From: an uncultured Sphingomonadales bacterium
Lineage (GTDB): Bacteria; Pseudomonadota; Alphaproteobacteria; Sphingomonadales; Sphingomonadaceae
Length of the DNA stretch: 38,963 nt
Direction of reading: 5' to 3'
NCBI GenBank assembly: GCA_903821605.1
Contig: CAIJLZ010000019.1
Span: forward strand, 1 to 38,963
Positions 24,269-33,604 of the stretch are shown one piece after another (positions within the stretch are counted from its first letter, which is position 1; each line of letters starts with the position of its first letter). A program made the translations under genes and the position numbers. The notes beneath the pieces were generated by a model. The model saw nothing but the letters and a program-made list of their open reading frames with translations. It was not told the origin of the DNA and made no database searches.

Positions 24269-24492
24269 TGTTGGAGATGCGTCCCGATTGCGAGGGCTGT
24301 GGCGCTGACCTGCCGGCGGATTTGCCGGGCGCGTTTATTTGTTCGTTCGAGTGCACCTTCTGCACCGAATGCGCGGATGGGCTGGATGAGCGTTGCCCCA
24401 ATTGCGGCGGTGAACTGGTCGATCGCCCGACGCGCGCCAAGGCGAAGCTTAAGGATCATCCGGCGTCGAGCGTGCGGCATTTCAAGGGATGA
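24268..24492 (+). CDS. DUF1272 zinc-ribbon-like small protein
   Basis: This 74-residue protein starts at ATG 24268 with AAGGAGGT upstream, overlapping the glmM stop. Eight cysteines are arranged as CEGCG, FICSFECTFCTECADG and RCPNCGG, a compact zinc-binding fold known as DUF1272. A basic tail (RAKAKLKDHPASSVRHFKG region) follows. Its function is unknown. It is coupled to glmM and overlaps thiD by 4 bp, which suggests one operon glmM-DUF1272-thiD. Confidence 0.92.
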   Translation: MLEMRPDCEGCGADLPADLPGAFICSFECTFCTECADGLDERCPNCGGELVDRPTRAKAKLKDHPASSVRHFKG

Positions 24493-25286
24493 TGGCGCGC
24501 ATCTTGATCATCGCCGGGTCGGATAGCGGTGGCGGTGCGGGGATTCAGGCGGACATCAAGACCGTCACCATGTTGGGCGGTCATGCGATGACCGCAATCA
24601 CCGCATTGACCGCCCAGAATACGCTGGGCGTCGATGGCGTGATGCCGGTGCCGCCCGATTTCGTGATGCAGCAGGTGGATAGCGTTGTGCGCGATATCGG
24701 CATCGATGCGGTCAAGATCGGCATGCTTGGCGGGGCAGATATTGCCGGGCGCATTGTCGATTGGCTGGACGTGCTGGATGCGGATTTCCCGGTGGTTTTC
24801 GATCCGGTGATGGTCGCGACCAGCGGGGCGCTATTGATTGATGAGCCGACCTTGCAGATGTTTGACCGGCTCTTGCGTCGGGCAACGCTCGTCACCCCCA
24901 ATGTGCCTGAGCTTGCGGCGTTGACCGGGGCGGAAATCGTGTCGACCTATACGCTAGAACGCGCGGCGCGGCAGTTGTCACGGCAATATCGGTGCGCGGT
25001 GTTGGCCAAGGGGGGGCATTTGCCAGGCGATACCGTGTCGGACCTATTGATTGAAGCCAGCGGCGCGGCGCATCGCTGGGTCGATGACAAGATCAATACC
25101 GTCCATAATCATGGGACGGGTTGCACACTCGCCAGCGGTGTCGCGACCGGACTGGGGCAGGGGATGGCGATGGCCGCCGCCACGGATCGCGCGCGTCGTT
25201 TCGTGCGCGAGGCGCTGCGACTGGCGCCGGCCTTGGGCGGTGGCCATGGTCCGATGGGGCATGGCCTTGTCCGACTCGAGGGCTGA
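24489..25286 (+). CDS. thiD: Bifunctional HMP / HMP-phosphate kinase
   Basis: This 265-residue ribokinase-fold enzyme phosphorylates hydroxymethylpyrimidine and then its monophosphate for thiamine synthesis. It starts at ATGATG 24489/24492. The motifs IIAGSDSGGGAGIQADIKT (6-24), GGHAMTAITALTAQNT, DPVMVATSG, TPNVPELAALTG and the C-terminal anion hole NTVHNHGTGCTLASG are all present and complete. No TPP riboswitch is visible in front of it, as it is inside the glmM operon. It is convergent with the Sel1/SPOR gene, 3 bp apart. Confidence 0.97.
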   Translation: MMARILIIAGSDSGGGAGIQADIKTVTMLGGHAMTAITALTAQNTLGVDGVMPVPPDFVMQQVDSVVRDIGIDAVKIGMLGGADIAGRIVDWLDVLDADFPVVFDPVMVATSGALLIDEPTLQMFDRLLRRATLVTPNVPELAALTGAEIVSTYTLERAARQLSRQYRCAVLAKGGHLPGDTVSDLLIEASGAAHRWVDDKINTVHNHGTGCTLASGVATGLGQGMAMAAATDRARRFVREALRLAPALGGGHGPMGHGLVRLEG

Positions 25287-25289
25287 TCC

Positions 25290-26333
25290 TCAATCGCGCA
25301 GCGCGAGGCAGGGGATTTTTGCCGCCTGCGCATGACGACAGATGCGATCGGCTTCCTGCTGGCTGTGGATCGGCCCGGCGCGCAGGCGGACGATTTTGCC
25401 AACCGGGATGATCAGCGGCTGGAGTGCCGCTAAGCCGCTGATTTTCGGCTTGATGCGCTTCCATTCGCCCTTTGCCTCATCCGCGTTGGGAAAGACGCCA
25501 AGCTGCACCCGCCAACTCTGGCCGTTCGGGATGGCGGCGGTGGCGGCGGTAGTGGGCACGGGCGGTGCAACGCGCGCTGCCTTGGTGACAGGCGGCTTGG
25601 TAACGACCGGCTTGGCTGGACGCTTGGCTGGCCGTGCGGCGGCGTCGCTTTTGGTTTCGGACAATGCTTCGGTCTTGCTTGGCGCAACCTGTTCCGCACT
25701 TTGGGTGCTTGGCTTGGTAGCTTCGGGCGGGGTGGCGGGGGCCCAATTGCTGACCATTTCTTGATTGCCCGCCAATGTGCGCGCCTGCGCCAGCGCCTGC
25801 TCGCGCTGTTGTGGCGAGAGATATTTGTCCATTTCGACCAAGCTGGGCTTGGCTTGAGTCAGACCAGCGGCGGCGGCACGGGTCATCATCGCATAAGCGC
25901 GCACCCAATTTTTCGCGACCGTGTCGCCGTTGAACAGCGCGGTGCCAAAGACATATAAAGCCCGTGGATCGCCGCGTTCCGCTGATTTTTCCAGCCATGG
26001 CATGGCGGTGGCGTGATCGCCGTTCTGGAACAGGATCAGCCCGTAATTGGCCGCCGCCTGGGCATGGCCCTGCTGCGCGGCCTTGGCGTACCAGCCTTCA
26101 GCTAATTTGAAATCAGTCTCTACCCCACGGCCAAGGCGATAGGCCTGTCCGAGATTGAACTGGGCATCGGCGTCCCCGGCGATGGCTGGCGCCCGCCATT
26201 GGTCGACCGCCGTTGCATAATCGCCACGCTGCCACGCATCGACGCCTTCCTTGACCCCGGCCTGAGCGGGCGCGGCCATTCCCAAAATGGCGAGCGAGGC
26301 AGTTAACAGGGCGGTAATGCGTCGGCGGTTCAT
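25290..26333 (-). CDS. Sel1-repeat and SPOR-domain periplasmic protein
   Basis: The 347-residue protein has a signal peptide (1-25, MNRRRITALLTASLAILGM...AQAG). Sel1/TPR-like repeats run from 28 to about 165 (DAQFNLGQAYRLGRGV, A..WYAKAAQQGHAQAAANYG, PWLEKSAERGDPRALYVFG). A Pro/Ala/Lys-rich linker spans about 200-265, and a C-terminal SPOR domain about 268-347 (WRVQLGVFPNADEAKGEW ... IVRLRAGPIHSQQEADRIC). SPOR domains bind denuded glycan at the division septum, so it probably acts in cell-wall remodelling. It is divergent from the ParA-like operon, which ends with another SPOR protein. Confidence 0.9.
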   Translation of the reverse strand: MNRRRITALLTASLAILGMAAPAQAGVKEGVDAWQRGDYATAVDQWRAPAIAGDADAQFNLGQAYRLGRGVETDFKLAEGWYAKAAQQGHAQAAANYGLILFQNGDHATAMPWLEKSAERGDPRALYVFGTALFNGDTVAKNWVRAYAMMTRAAAAGLTQAKPSLVEMDKYLSPQQREQALAQARTLAGNQEMVSNWAPATPPEATKPSTQSAEQVAPSKTEALSETKSDAAARPAKRPAKPVVTKPPVTKAARVAPPVPTTAATAAIPNGQSWRVQLGVFPNADEAKGEWKRIKPKISGLAALQPLIIPVGKIVRLRAGPIHSQQEADRICRHAQAAKIPCLALRD

Positions 26334-26514
26334 GTGCTTCTCTCAAGGATATGCGCGATTTAAAATAGTTAGCACGCAATTTAGACTATTTGATGGAGAT
26401 GCTACTCTGTATTTCTCGCCAAATCGTAAATGAAAGATCCACGAGGTTTAACCAATTTTTAGCGAAGATATCGCTTAATGCATCTTCCATCGTCGAGGGG
26501 AAGAAGAGGCGAAC
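26334..26514. promoter_or_regulatory. AT-rich divergent promoter region
   Basis: This 181-bp spacer separates the Sel1/SPOR gene and the ParA-like gene and is clearly AT-richer than its surroundings. It holds the promoters of both units. I could not identify a convincing -35/-10 pair. A small inverted repeat GCGA-AGATA-TCGC is at about 26462-26474. Confidence 0.4.
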
Positions 26515-27249
26515 ATGCGGGTATTGGCATTGGCATCGCAAAAAGGTGGTTCAGGCAAGACGACCTTGTCTGGTCATCTGGCCGTACAGGCGGAGCGCGC
26601 AGGCGCCGGTCCCGTCGTTCTGATCGACATTGATCCGCAAGGATCGCTTGCCGATTGGTGGAACGAGCGAGAAGCGGAAACGCCCGCTTTCGCCCAGACC
26701 ACGGTCTCGCGTCTCGCGACCGATCTCGAAGCGTTGCGTCAGCAGGGCTTCAAGCTGGCCGTGATCGACACCCCGCCCGCCATCACCATGGCGATCCAGA
26801 GCGTGATCGCGGTGGCAGAACTGATCATCATCCCGACTCGCCCCAGCCCGCACGATCTTCGCGCCGTTGGCGCAACTGTTGATCTGTGCGAACGCGCCGG
26901 CAAGCCCTTGCTGTTTGTGGTCAATGGGGCGACCCCCAAGGCGCGCATCACGCATGAGGCCGCTGTCGCCCTGTCCCAACATGGCACGGTTGCGCCGGTG
27001 ACGGTGCACCAGCGCACCGATTTCGCCGCGTCGATGATCGATGGGCGGACGGTGATGGAGGTGGATGCCAATAGCCGGTCTGCACGCGAAGTGGCCGATC
27101 TATGGGTCTATGTCGCCGACCGGCTTGAAAAGCATTTTCGCCGGACGATTTTTGCCACGCCGAACAGCTATGGCTTTGTCGCCATGCCGCGCACGGCGGC
27201 GGTTTCCGGACAGGCCGGTGGCTTCGGTCGCCGGATTGTCGGTCAGTGA
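26515..27249 (+). CDS. ParA/MinD-family ATPase
   Basis: The protein has 244 residues. The deviant Walker A KGGSGKTT (10-17; K10 is the signature lysine), Walker A' DIDPQGSLADWW (42-53) and Walker B LAVIDTPP (80-87) are intact. It has no N-terminal DNA-binding domain, so it is of the small ParA type. No parB or parS is adjacent, so this is an orphan partner ATPase rather than the chromosomal parAB. It is followed by a ribbon-helix-helix-like protein 17 bp later and a SPOR protein, which suggests positioning of a cell-envelope or division component. ATG 26515 is preceded by GGGAAGAAGAGG. Confidence 0.92.
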   Translation: MRVLALASQKGGSGKTTLSGHLAVQAERAGAGPVVLIDIDPQGSLADWWNEREAETPAFAQTTVSRLATDLEALRQQGFKLAVIDTPPAITMAIQSVIAVAELIIIPTRPSPHDLRAVGATVDLCERAGKPLLFVVNGATPKARITHEAAVALSQHGTVAPVTVHQRTDFAASMIDGRTVMEVDANSRSAREVADLWVYVADRLEKHFRRTIFATPNSYGFVAMPRTAAVSGQAGGFGRRIVGQ

Positions 27250-27266
27250 ATGATGGGGGGGTGCAG

Positions 27267-27830
27267 ATGTCGCAATCCAAACCGTTAGCGTCTCTGTCTG
27301 CCACGCTACTGGCCCGTAAAGGTCAGGCCAAGCCCGCCATGCGGCCGCAGGGCTATGCCTCGCTTGGCATGAACCCGCGCTCAGCCTTGGTGGTGGATGA
27401 TCTGGGCTGGGATGACATGGGCCATGGTCGCCATGATGTGCCATCGCGTGATGTATCATCGGCAGAAACCATGGCTATGCCAGCGCTTGAACCCGTGGTG
27501 GAGCCGATCACGCCGCATGTCGGCGTGACGCCGGTCGCCTCGGTGCCGCCGGTGGTGGCTCAACAGCAGGCGCTGGCCACCCATTTTGGCGACACGGGGG
27601 AGAAGACGTCGGGTGATGACAAATCCGGGTTGCGCGCGGTTCGGGGTCGCAAGGTGGCTTTCACATTGCGGTTGGATGAAGATCGCCATCTGCGGTTGCG
27701 ACTCGCGTCGGCAACCTCCGGGTGTTCATCGCAACGTCTGGTGACAGAGGCGCTGGACCGCTTTCTGGCGACGCTGGCCGATGTGGATGTGCTGACTAAT
27801 GCGCTCGGTCGTCAGGCATGTGCGAAGTGA
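27267..27830 (+). CDS. Ribbon-helix-helix-like partner of the ParA ATPase
   Basis: This is a 187-residue protein from ATG 27267; GTG 27246 is in frame but overlaps the parA-like stop. The N-terminus KPLASLSATLLARKGQAKPA looks like a short basic binding peptide. The middle (40-125) is low-complexity and acidic/Pro-rich. The C-terminal 55 residues (KVAFTLRLDEDRHLRLRLAS ... SQRLVTEALDRFL) resemble a ribbon-helix-helix DNA-binding unit: a beta strand with alternating residues and then two helices. Small RHH proteins often serve as ParB-like partners of ParA ATPases. The family name is not known to me. Confidence 0.65.
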   Translation: MSQSKPLASLSATLLARKGQAKPAMRPQGYASLGMNPRSALVVDDLGWDDMGHGRHDVPSRDVSSAETMAMPALEPVVEPITPHVGVTPVASVPPVVAQQQALATHFGDTGEKTSGDDKSGLRAVRGRKVAFTLRLDEDRHLRLRLASATSGCSSQRLVTEALDRFLATLADVDVLTNALGRQACAK

Positions 27831-27838
27831 CCGCTGTG

Positions 27839-29149
27839 ATGAATAGGGCATTGGTCATGCGGACGGCCGGCAAATATGCGCGGATTTTCCTGTTCTCGGC
27901 GATGATTGGCACGACATTTGTCGGCTCTCCCTTGCTGGCGCGGACGTCGGAAGATGCGACGGCACTGCGCGCGCTGCGTTCGGCACCTGTCCATGCCCGC
28001 AAGGCCAAGTCCTTGTTGGAGCGGCAATCCGTGGGCGAAGCGGTGAAGGCAGCCGAACTGGCGGTCGCGGGTGATCCGCGCAACGCCGATTATCGCGCCT
28101 TGCTGGGGCGCGCCTATCTTGCCGCCGGGCGCTTTGGTTCGGCGGGGCAAAGTTTTCAGGATGTGATCGCGCTCGGCGCAGGCAATGGTCGGGTGATGCT
28201 CAATCTCGCGATGTGCCATGTGGCGCTGGGCGATCGCGATGGGGCGTTGAACTGGCTGGAGCGCACAAAGCATAGCCTCCCGATTGCAGATTATGGCTTG
28301 GGCTTGGCGCTGGCCGGTCAGCCGGGCGCCGCGATTTCGGTGCTTGAAACCAGTGTGCAGCATGAACAGGCTGGCCCGCGTGAGCGGCAGAATCTTGCGC
28401 TCAGCTATGCGATGGCCGGGCGTTGGAGAGAGGCGCGGGTGGTTGCGGCGCAAGATATCAGTGCCGACCGGGTCAATGACCGCATGATGGAATGGGCGGC
28501 GTTCACCTCGCCGCGCAACAGTTGGGATCAGGTGGCGGCGGTGCTTCGGGTGAGGGCGCGGCTTGACGCTGGCCAGCCGTCGGCATTGGCGCTGGCCCGC
28601 TTCCCGAGTGCGGTATCTCCCATCGAAGCGGCCAAGGCTGATGCGCCGGTGGCTGCCCCCGTCACGGTCGCGCCCGCCACCGACGAACCAGCACTGGCGT
28701 CGGTTGAACAGGCGCTCGCCGATCATCCGCCAATGGCTGAAGGCGGTCGGGAGACTGCCCCCATCGAGGTGGCGATTGATCCGGTGACGCCGGTCGCGCA
28801 GCCCGTCACCATCATGCGCCCGGTTCACGCCCGATTTGCCCCTAAAGGGCGCTTTGTCGTGCAATTGGGTGCCTATCGGACCCGGGCCAATGCCCAATTG
28901 GCATGGGGTCAGGCCGTGGCGCGCCATGGGGTGCTGGCCGCTACCCCCGCCCTGATGACGCGGGTGGCATCGCGCCCATTATATCGGGTTGCCGCAGGTG
29001 GCTTTGCGACCCGTGCGTCAGCCGAGGCGCTGTGCAACGCGATCCGACATCGTCAAGGGCGCTGCTTTGTCCGCGCCATTGGGGGTGATAAGCCCGCCCA
29101 ATGGACGGTGAAGACGCGCGCGGCGCGGACCCAAATCGCCTCGCGCTGA
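27839..29149 (+). CDS. TPR and SPOR-domain secreted protein
   Basis: The 436-residue protein starts at ATG 27839 (MNRALVMRTAGKYARIFLF), with a signal peptide ending about SPLLARTS; an ATG at 27818 is in frame but overlaps the preceding gene's end. TPR-like helical pairs span about 50-200 (AVKAAELAVAGDPRNADYRALLGRAYL, LNLAMCHVALGDRDGAL, NLALSYAMAGRWREA). A Pro/Ala linker is at 260-330, and a SPOR domain at about 340-420 (GRFVVQLGAYRTRANAQLAW ... YRVAAGGFATRASAEALC). It is the last gene of the ParA-like operon and probably binds septal peptidoglycan. Confidence 0.88.
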   Translation: MNRALVMRTAGKYARIFLFSAMIGTTFVGSPLLARTSEDATALRALRSAPVHARKAKSLLERQSVGEAVKAAELAVAGDPRNADYRALLGRAYLAAGRFGSAGQSFQDVIALGAGNGRVMLNLAMCHVALGDRDGALNWLERTKHSLPIADYGLGLALAGQPGAAISVLETSVQHEQAGPRERQNLALSYAMAGRWREARVVAAQDISADRVNDRMMEWAAFTSPRNSWDQVAAVLRVRARLDAGQPSALALARFPSAVSPIEAAKADAPVAAPVTVAPATDEPALASVEQALADHPPMAEGGRETAPIEVAIDPVTPVAQPVTIMRPVHARFAPKGRFVVQLGAYRTRANAQLAWGQAVARHGVLAATPALMTRVASRPLYRVAAGGFATRASAEALCNAIRHRQGRCFVRAIGGDKPAQWTVKTRAARTQIASR

Positions 29150-29169
29150 ACCTCTACCCCATCAGGAAT

Positions 29170-29203
29170 AAAGCGCCCGATAGCGTTATCGGGCGCTTTT
29201 TTT
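29170..29203. terminator. Strong intrinsic terminator after the ParA-SPOR operon
   Basis: AGCGCCCGATA (29172-29182) pairs with TATCGGGCGCT (29187-29197) around a GCGT loop, followed by T7 on the plus strand. The stop codon of the convergent pyrC-like gene lies within the T run, so it serves the plus strand first and perhaps both. Confidence 0.95.
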
Positions 29204-30434
29204 AGCTGTGGACGATCCGCCCGCCTTTGACGACATGGCGGACCTTGCCCTGCACCGGCAGGCCGTCAAACGGGGTGTTGCCTGCCTTGCCCGGCAGAAT
29301 GTCGCCATCAATCTGCCATGGGGCGTCCGGATCGAACAGCACCAGATCCCCCGGCGCACCGGCATGCAGAGAACCGCCCGCCAGACCGAACAACTTGGCC
29401 GGGGTGGATGACAGTAGCTGCATCAGACGTGGCAAGGTCACCACGCCGTCACGCACGAGATTGAGCGACAGCGCCAACAGCGTCGCCGCACCCGCCATGC
29501 CGGGCTGGGCCTCGGCAAAGGGCAGGCGCTTGGCTTCCGGGCCGTGCGGGTCATGGCCCGAACAAATCAGGTCGATGGTGCCATCGCGCACCGCCTCAAT
29601 CGCCGCCAACCGGTCTGCTTCCGACCGCAAGGGCGGGGACAGGCGGGTGAAGGTCAGGAACGCGCCGATCGCGCTTTCCGACAGCAATAGATGCGCTGGC
29701 GTGATGCCGCAGGTGACGCGCAGCCCGCGCTGCTTGGCGGCGCGGATCAGGTCAAAGCCGCGCGCGGTCGTCACTTGGCGGAAATGGATATGCGCCCCGG
29801 ATTCTTCGGCGAGCATCAGGTCGCGCGCAATGGCGAGCGATTCCGCCATGGCGGGTGCGCCGGATAGGCCAAGCCAAGTCGCGACCGGACCGGCGGTTGC
29901 AACGGCCCCACCGACCAGTGCAGCATCCTCGGCATGGAGGATGACGGGCAGGTCGAGCGCCGCCGCATAGCGCATGATCCGCAGCATCAGACCGCTATCG
30001 GCGATCCACTGGCGTCCGGTGGCAACGGCGATGGCGCCGGCTTCCTTCATCAGGCCCAGTTCGGCGAGATCCTGCCCGGCAAGGCCGGTTGATGCGGCGG
30101 CGATCGGATGGATCCATACCGCGGGCTTGCCTGCGGTGGCGGCATGCTGGACCAATGCGGCATTGTCGAGCGGCGGTGACTGATCGGGCATGAGCGCGGC
30201 GGCGGTGATGCCGCCCGCGGTCATCGCCTTGAGGTCAATTGAGAAGGAGCCGATATCGATCAGCCCGGGCGCGAGCATCAACCCCTTGGCATTGAGCACC
30301 GGTAGGTCGTGATGGTCGCCATGGGCGATCACGCCATGGCGAATGGCGATGTCGGCCTGATTTTGCGCTTGGCCCTGCAACGCGCCATGCGGATCGATCA
30401 GGGTGGCGCCGGTGATGAGAAGATCGCTGCTCAT
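29202..30434 (-). CDS. Dihydroorotase-like protein lacking catalytic residues (PyrC'-type)
   Basis: The 410-residue protein has the amidohydrolase fold. The metal-binding DxHxH of active dihydroorotase reads D60-I-G-S-F (both His lost), the LREPG substrate-binding segment is missing, and the TDHAPH box is SGHDPH (292-297; Asp changed to Gly). HAED (168-170) and HIHF (215-218) remain. It should therefore be inactive as an enzyme. In Pseudomonas a similar inactive PyrC' forms the scaffold of the dodecameric aspartate carbamoyltransferase. Its 4-bp overlap with pyrB (ATGA) supports the same role. An active dihydroorotase must be encoded elsewhere. Confidence 0.9.
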   Translation of the reverse strand: MSSDLLITGATLIDPHGALQGQAQNQADIAIRHGVIAHGDHHDLPVLNAKGLMLAPGLIDIGSFSIDLKAMTAGGITAAALMPDQSPPLDNAALVQHAATAGKPAVWIHPIAAASTGLAGQDLAELGLMKEAGAIAVATGRQWIADSGLMLRIMRYAAALDLPVILHAEDAALVGGAVATAGPVATWLGLSGAPAMAESLAIARDLMLAEESGAHIHFRQVTTARGFDLIRAAKQRGLRVTCGITPAHLLLSESAIGAFLTFTRLSPPLRSEADRLAAIEAVRDGTIDLICSGHDPHGPEAKRLPFAEAQPGMAGAATLLALSLNLVRDGVVTLPRLMQLLSSTPAKLFGLAGGSLHAGAPGDLVLFDPDAPWQIDGDILPGKAGNTPFDGLPVQGKVRHVVKGGRIVHS

Positions 30435-31432
30435 GCCCAGCCCTCCACGCCGCGCCGTCCGCGCGTCAATACATCCAGACAGGCCATGCGGACCGCCACG
30501 CCCATTTCCACCTGTTCGGTGATGGCCGAGCGTTCGGGATCATCGGCGATGTCGCTGGTAATCTCGACGCCGCGATTCATCGGGCCGGGATGCATGACCA
30601 GCGCATCCGCTTCCGCCAGCGCGAGCCGTTCGCGGTTAAGGCCGTACAGCGCGTGATATTCTTTGAGCGAAGGAATGAACCCGCCCTCCATCCGTTCGGT
30701 CTGGAGCCGCAGCATCATCACGACATGCGCCCCGGAAATGCCCTTGTCGAATTGGGTGAAGCTTTGGATGCCCAGTTGTTCCATGCCTTCCGGCAGCAAG
30801 GTCGGCGGGCCGACTAGCCGGACTTCCGCCCCCATTGCCGTCAGGCACAGGATGTTGGAGCGCGCGACCCGGCTGTGCAGCACATCGCCGCAAATGGCGA
30901 CGCGCAGTCCATCAATCCGGCCCTTGCGGCGGCGGATGGTGAGGGCGTCGAGCAGCGCCTGAGTCGGGTGTTCGTGGCGGCCATCACCGGCGTTCAGCAC
31001 CGGGCAGTCGACCTTGTCGGCAATCAACTGCACCGCGCCTGAATGTTGGTGGCGGATGACGATCAGATCGGCGCGCATCGCGTTCAGCGTCACCGCCGTG
31101 TCGATCAGCGTTTCGCCCTTTTTGGTGCTGCTTTGCGCGACCTGCATGTTGACGACATCGGCGCCAAGCCGTTTGCCCGCGATTTCGAACGACAGCAATG
31201 TGCGGGTGCTATTTTCGAAAAAGGCGTTGATCTGGGTCAGGCCCATCAACCGGTCGTCATGCTTGCTGGCGGAGCGGTTGAGGTCGACCCATTGTTCTGC
31301 CTCATCGAGCAGGAACTGGATCTGCCACGGCGTCATGCCGCCGATGCCGAGCAAATGTTTATGGGGAAACAGCGCGCGGCCAGAAAGCGCGCCGCCAGAC
31401 GGGGCGGAGGGGGGTGTTTGTGTCGATGTCAT
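30431..31432 (-). CDS. pyrB: Aspartate carbamoyltransferase catalytic chain
   Basis: This 333-residue cytoplasmic enzyme joins carbamoyl phosphate and aspartate, the committed step of pyrimidine synthesis. An N-terminal Pro/Ser-rich tail (about 1-15) is followed by the carbamoyl-phosphate loop [21 protein letters not shown] (about 72-92), [28 protein letters not shown], and [12 protein letters not shown]. It lacks a linked regulatory pyrI, as expected with a PyrC' partner. Its stop overlaps the dihydroorotase-like gene start by 4 bp. The promoter would lie in 31433-31490. Confidence 0.97.
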   Translation of the reverse strand: MTSTQTPPSAPSGGALSGRALFPHKHLLGIGGMTPWQIQFLLDEAEQWVDLNRSASKHDDRLMGLTQINAFFENSTRTLLSFEIAGKRLGADVVNMQVAQSSTKKGETLIDTAVTLNAMRADLIVIRHQHSGAVQLIADKVDCPVLNAGDGRHEHPTQALLDALTIRRRKGRIDGLRVAICGDVLHSRVARSNILCLTAMGAEVRLVGPPTLLPEGMEQLGIQSFTQFDKGISGAHVVMMLRLQTERMEGGFIPSLKEYHALYGLNRERLALAEADALVMHPGPMNRGVEITSDIADDPERSAITEQVEMGVAVRMACLDVLTRGRRGVEGWA

Positions 31433-31490
31433 TAAAGTCCCCCCATATAGGGCTGCGCATGAATCAGCAAATCCGAAATGGGGGTGGGGT

Positions 31491-31517
31491 AAAATCCTCC
31501 CCCGGCGCGGGGGAGGA
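31491..31517 (-). terminator. Intrinsic terminator downstream of tyrA
   Basis: Read on the minus strand, TCCTCCCCC pairs with GGGGGAGGA across a short GCGCC loop and is followed by TTTT. It ends the hisC-tyrA unit before pyrB. Confidence 0.6.
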
Positions 31518-31525
31518 GGGCAAGC

Positions 31526-32434
31526 TTATGAATGGCTGCGGCCAAAATCGGGGCGGCTGTCGTCCTGCCCTTGTTCGATGATGCTGCGGCGGATGGCGCG
31601 GGTGCGGGTGAAATGCTCAAACAGCGCATCGCCATCATCCCAGCGGATCGCGCGCTGCATCGCGGACAGATCTTCCGAGAAGCGCTGGAGCATTTCCAGC
31701 ACCGCTTCCTTGTTGGCGAGAAACACATCGCGCCACATCGTCGGGTCGGATGCGGCGATACGGGTAAAGTCGCGAAAACCGCCCGCCGAATATTTGATCA
31801 CCTCTGATTGCGTCACCTGTTCAAGGTCGGACGCGGTGCCGACGATGGTATAGGCGATCAGATGCGGCAAATGGCTGGTCACGGCCAGCACCAGATCATG
31901 ATGCTGGGGTGTCATCTTTTCGACATTGGCGCCCAGTTGCGTCCAGAAGGCGCAGACGCGCTCGACCGCAACCTCGGGATTGTCCGGCAGCGGCGTGACG
32001 ATGCACCAGCGATTGTGGAACAGCGTGGCGAAGCCCGCTTCCGGCCCGCTATTTTCGGTGCCGGCGACCGGATGGGCAGGCACGATGACATGGCCGGGAA
32101 GGGCGGTTTCCAGCGCAGCGGCCACGCTGCCCTTGGAGGAGCCTACATCGCTGATGATGACACCGGTGGGCAGATCGTCGCGAATGGCGTCTCCGACCTC
32201 TCCCATGCGCCCCACGGGCACGCACAGCACCACCAATTCGGCATCCATCACCGATGCCCCGGCGGTATCCGTCACATCATCGCACAGGTCGATGCGGCGC
32301 GCGATCTCGCGCACCTCCGGGTTGGCATCATGGCCGGTGATGCGGGCGGTCGGCATCGACTGGCGCACGGCGCGGCAGATCGACGAGCCGATCAGCCCCA
32401 ATCCGATGACGGTGACGCGCTGAAACGGCAGCAT
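31526..32434 (-). CDS. tyrA: Prephenate/arogenate dehydrogenase
   Basis: The 302-residue protein starts at ATG 32434 ([16 protein letters not shown]), overlapping the hisC stop (ATGA). A longer frame into hisC is rejected. It is the oxidative step of tyrosine synthesis. The Rossmann GLGLIGSS is near 10-17, and the catalytic His motifs HPVAGTENSGPEAG (about 118-131) and SHLPHLIAY are intact. No chorismate mutase or ACT domain is fused, so it is the cyclohexadienyl-dehydrogenase type; whether it takes prephenate, arogenate or both cannot be seen. It forms an operon with hisC, an aminotransferase that may also act on aromatic substrates. Confidence 0.95.
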   Translation of the reverse strand: MLPFQRVTVIGLGLIGSSICRAVRQSMPTARITGHDANPEVREIARRIDLCDDVTDTAGASVMDAELVVLCVPVGRMGEVGDAIRDDLPTGVIISDVGSSKGSVAAALETALPGHVIVPAHPVAGTENSGPEAGFATLFHNRWCIVTPLPDNPEVAVERVCAFWTQLGANVEKMTPQHHDLVLAVTSHLPHLIAYTIVGTASDLEQVTQSEVIKYSAGGFRDFTRIAASDPTMWRDVFLANKEAVLEMLQRFSEDLSAMQRAIRWDDGDALFEHFTRTRAIRRSIIEQGQDDSRPDFGRSHS

Positions 32435-33534
32435 CAGCGCGCATCCCCCACCAAGTGGCGCAAGGCGGCAATGATGGCGCGGCAATCCTGTTCACTGCCG
32501 ATGGTGATACGCAGCCCGTGCGGCAGGCCCTGTCCCGGCAACCAGCGGACGATGTAACCGGCATCGATCAGCCCCTGATAGGCAGTCTCGGCCGTTAACC
32601 GGCCCTCGAACAGGATCAGCGCGAAATTGGCCTTGCTTGGCACCACGCGCAGGCCGTGATTGCCGAGCGCGTTCACCTCATCGGTGAACCAGTCGAGCCA
32701 CTGGCGATTATGGTCGCGGCTCTGATCCACCCACGCTTGATCGCGGACCGCGGCGATGGCGGCAAGCTGGCCCGCGGTGGTGAGGCAGAAGGGCGCGCGG
32801 ATGCGGTGCATCGCGTCGATCACCTCTGCCGGGCCATAGCCCCAGCCCACGCGCTCGGCGGCCAGCCCATAGATTTTCGAGAAGGTGCGGGTGATGAGCA
32901 CGTTGCTTGCCGTCCGGGCAAGGTCGAGCGCGCCGTCATCTTCTGCCGGATAGAGATATTCGGCATAGGCCTGATCGATCACCAGCAGGATATCAGGGCG
33001 CAGGCCCACATGCAGCCGGGCGATTTCCGCGCGGCTGGTATAGGTGCCGGTCGGGTTATTTGGGTTGGCGAGGAAGACCACGCGCGTCCGATCGGTGACG
33101 GCCGCCAGAATCGCATCGACATCGGTGCCATAGTCATGATCCGCGACCACCACCGGCGTCGCGCCGACCCGCCGCGCCGCGATGTCATAGACCGAGAAGC
33201 CATAGCGGACATAGATGATCTCATCACCCGGCCCGGCATAAGCCCCGGCGGCAAGGTGGAGCACTTCGTCCGATCCCGTGCCGTAGATAATCCGTGCCGG
33301 ATCAAGGTCGTGCACCTCGGCAATGGCGTGCCGCAATTCGACTGCACCTGGATCAGGATAAAGATGGAGCGTCTGCGCGGCAGCAATCCGGGCCGCGCGA
33401 GCGGCATCGGGCGTGCCGAGCGGATTCTCGTTGGCGGACAGCTTGATGACCTTGCGGCCATCGTCGGTTGACGACTTGCCCGGCACATAGGGGGCAATCG
33501 CCATGATCCAGTCTTTGGGGGCGGGCTTGTTCAT
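32434..33534 (-). CDS. hisC: Histidinol-phosphate aminotransferase
   Basis: This 366-residue PLP-dependent class I/II aminotransferase converts imidazole acetol-phosphate to histidinol phosphate. Visible are [14 protein letters not shown] (33-45), NPNNPTGTY, the cofactor region [10 protein letters not shown], and the PLP lysine in [17 protein letters not shown]. The SKxxGLAG segment is typical of the HisC branch. Placed ahead of tyrA with a 4-bp overlap, and away from his genes, it may also serve aromatic amino acid synthesis (HisHb or aro-type). It is divergent from metX with a 70-bp spacer. Confidence 0.93.
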   Translation of the reverse strand: MNKPAPKDWIMAIAPYVPGKSSTDDGRKVIKLSANENPLGTPDAARAARIAAAQTLHLYPDPGAVELRHAIAEVHDLDPARIIYGTGSDEVLHLAAGAYAGPGDEIIYVRYGFSVYDIAARRVGATPVVVADHDYGTDVDAILAAVTDRTRVVFLANPNNPTGTYTSRAEIARLHVGLRPDILLVIDQAYAEYLYPAEDDGALDLARTASNVLITRTFSKIYGLAAERVGWGYGPAEVIDAMHRIRAPFCLTTAGQLAAIAAVRDQAWVDQSRDHNRQWLDWFTDEVNALGNHGLRVVPSKANFALILFEGRLTAETAYQGLIDAGYIVRWLPGQGLPHGLRITIGSEQDCRAIIAALRHLVGDAR

Positions 33535-33604
33535 GGCCTAGGGCCATAGCCATTTCGCCTTTCGGTTGCAATTTCATCAGCAAGGCCATAGCGGAAGAGG
33601 CCTG

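Noticed and set aside
32656-33471. Plus-strand open frame of 271 codons opposite hisC
   Set aside because: Shadow of hisC, which keeps its PLP lysine and all motifs.
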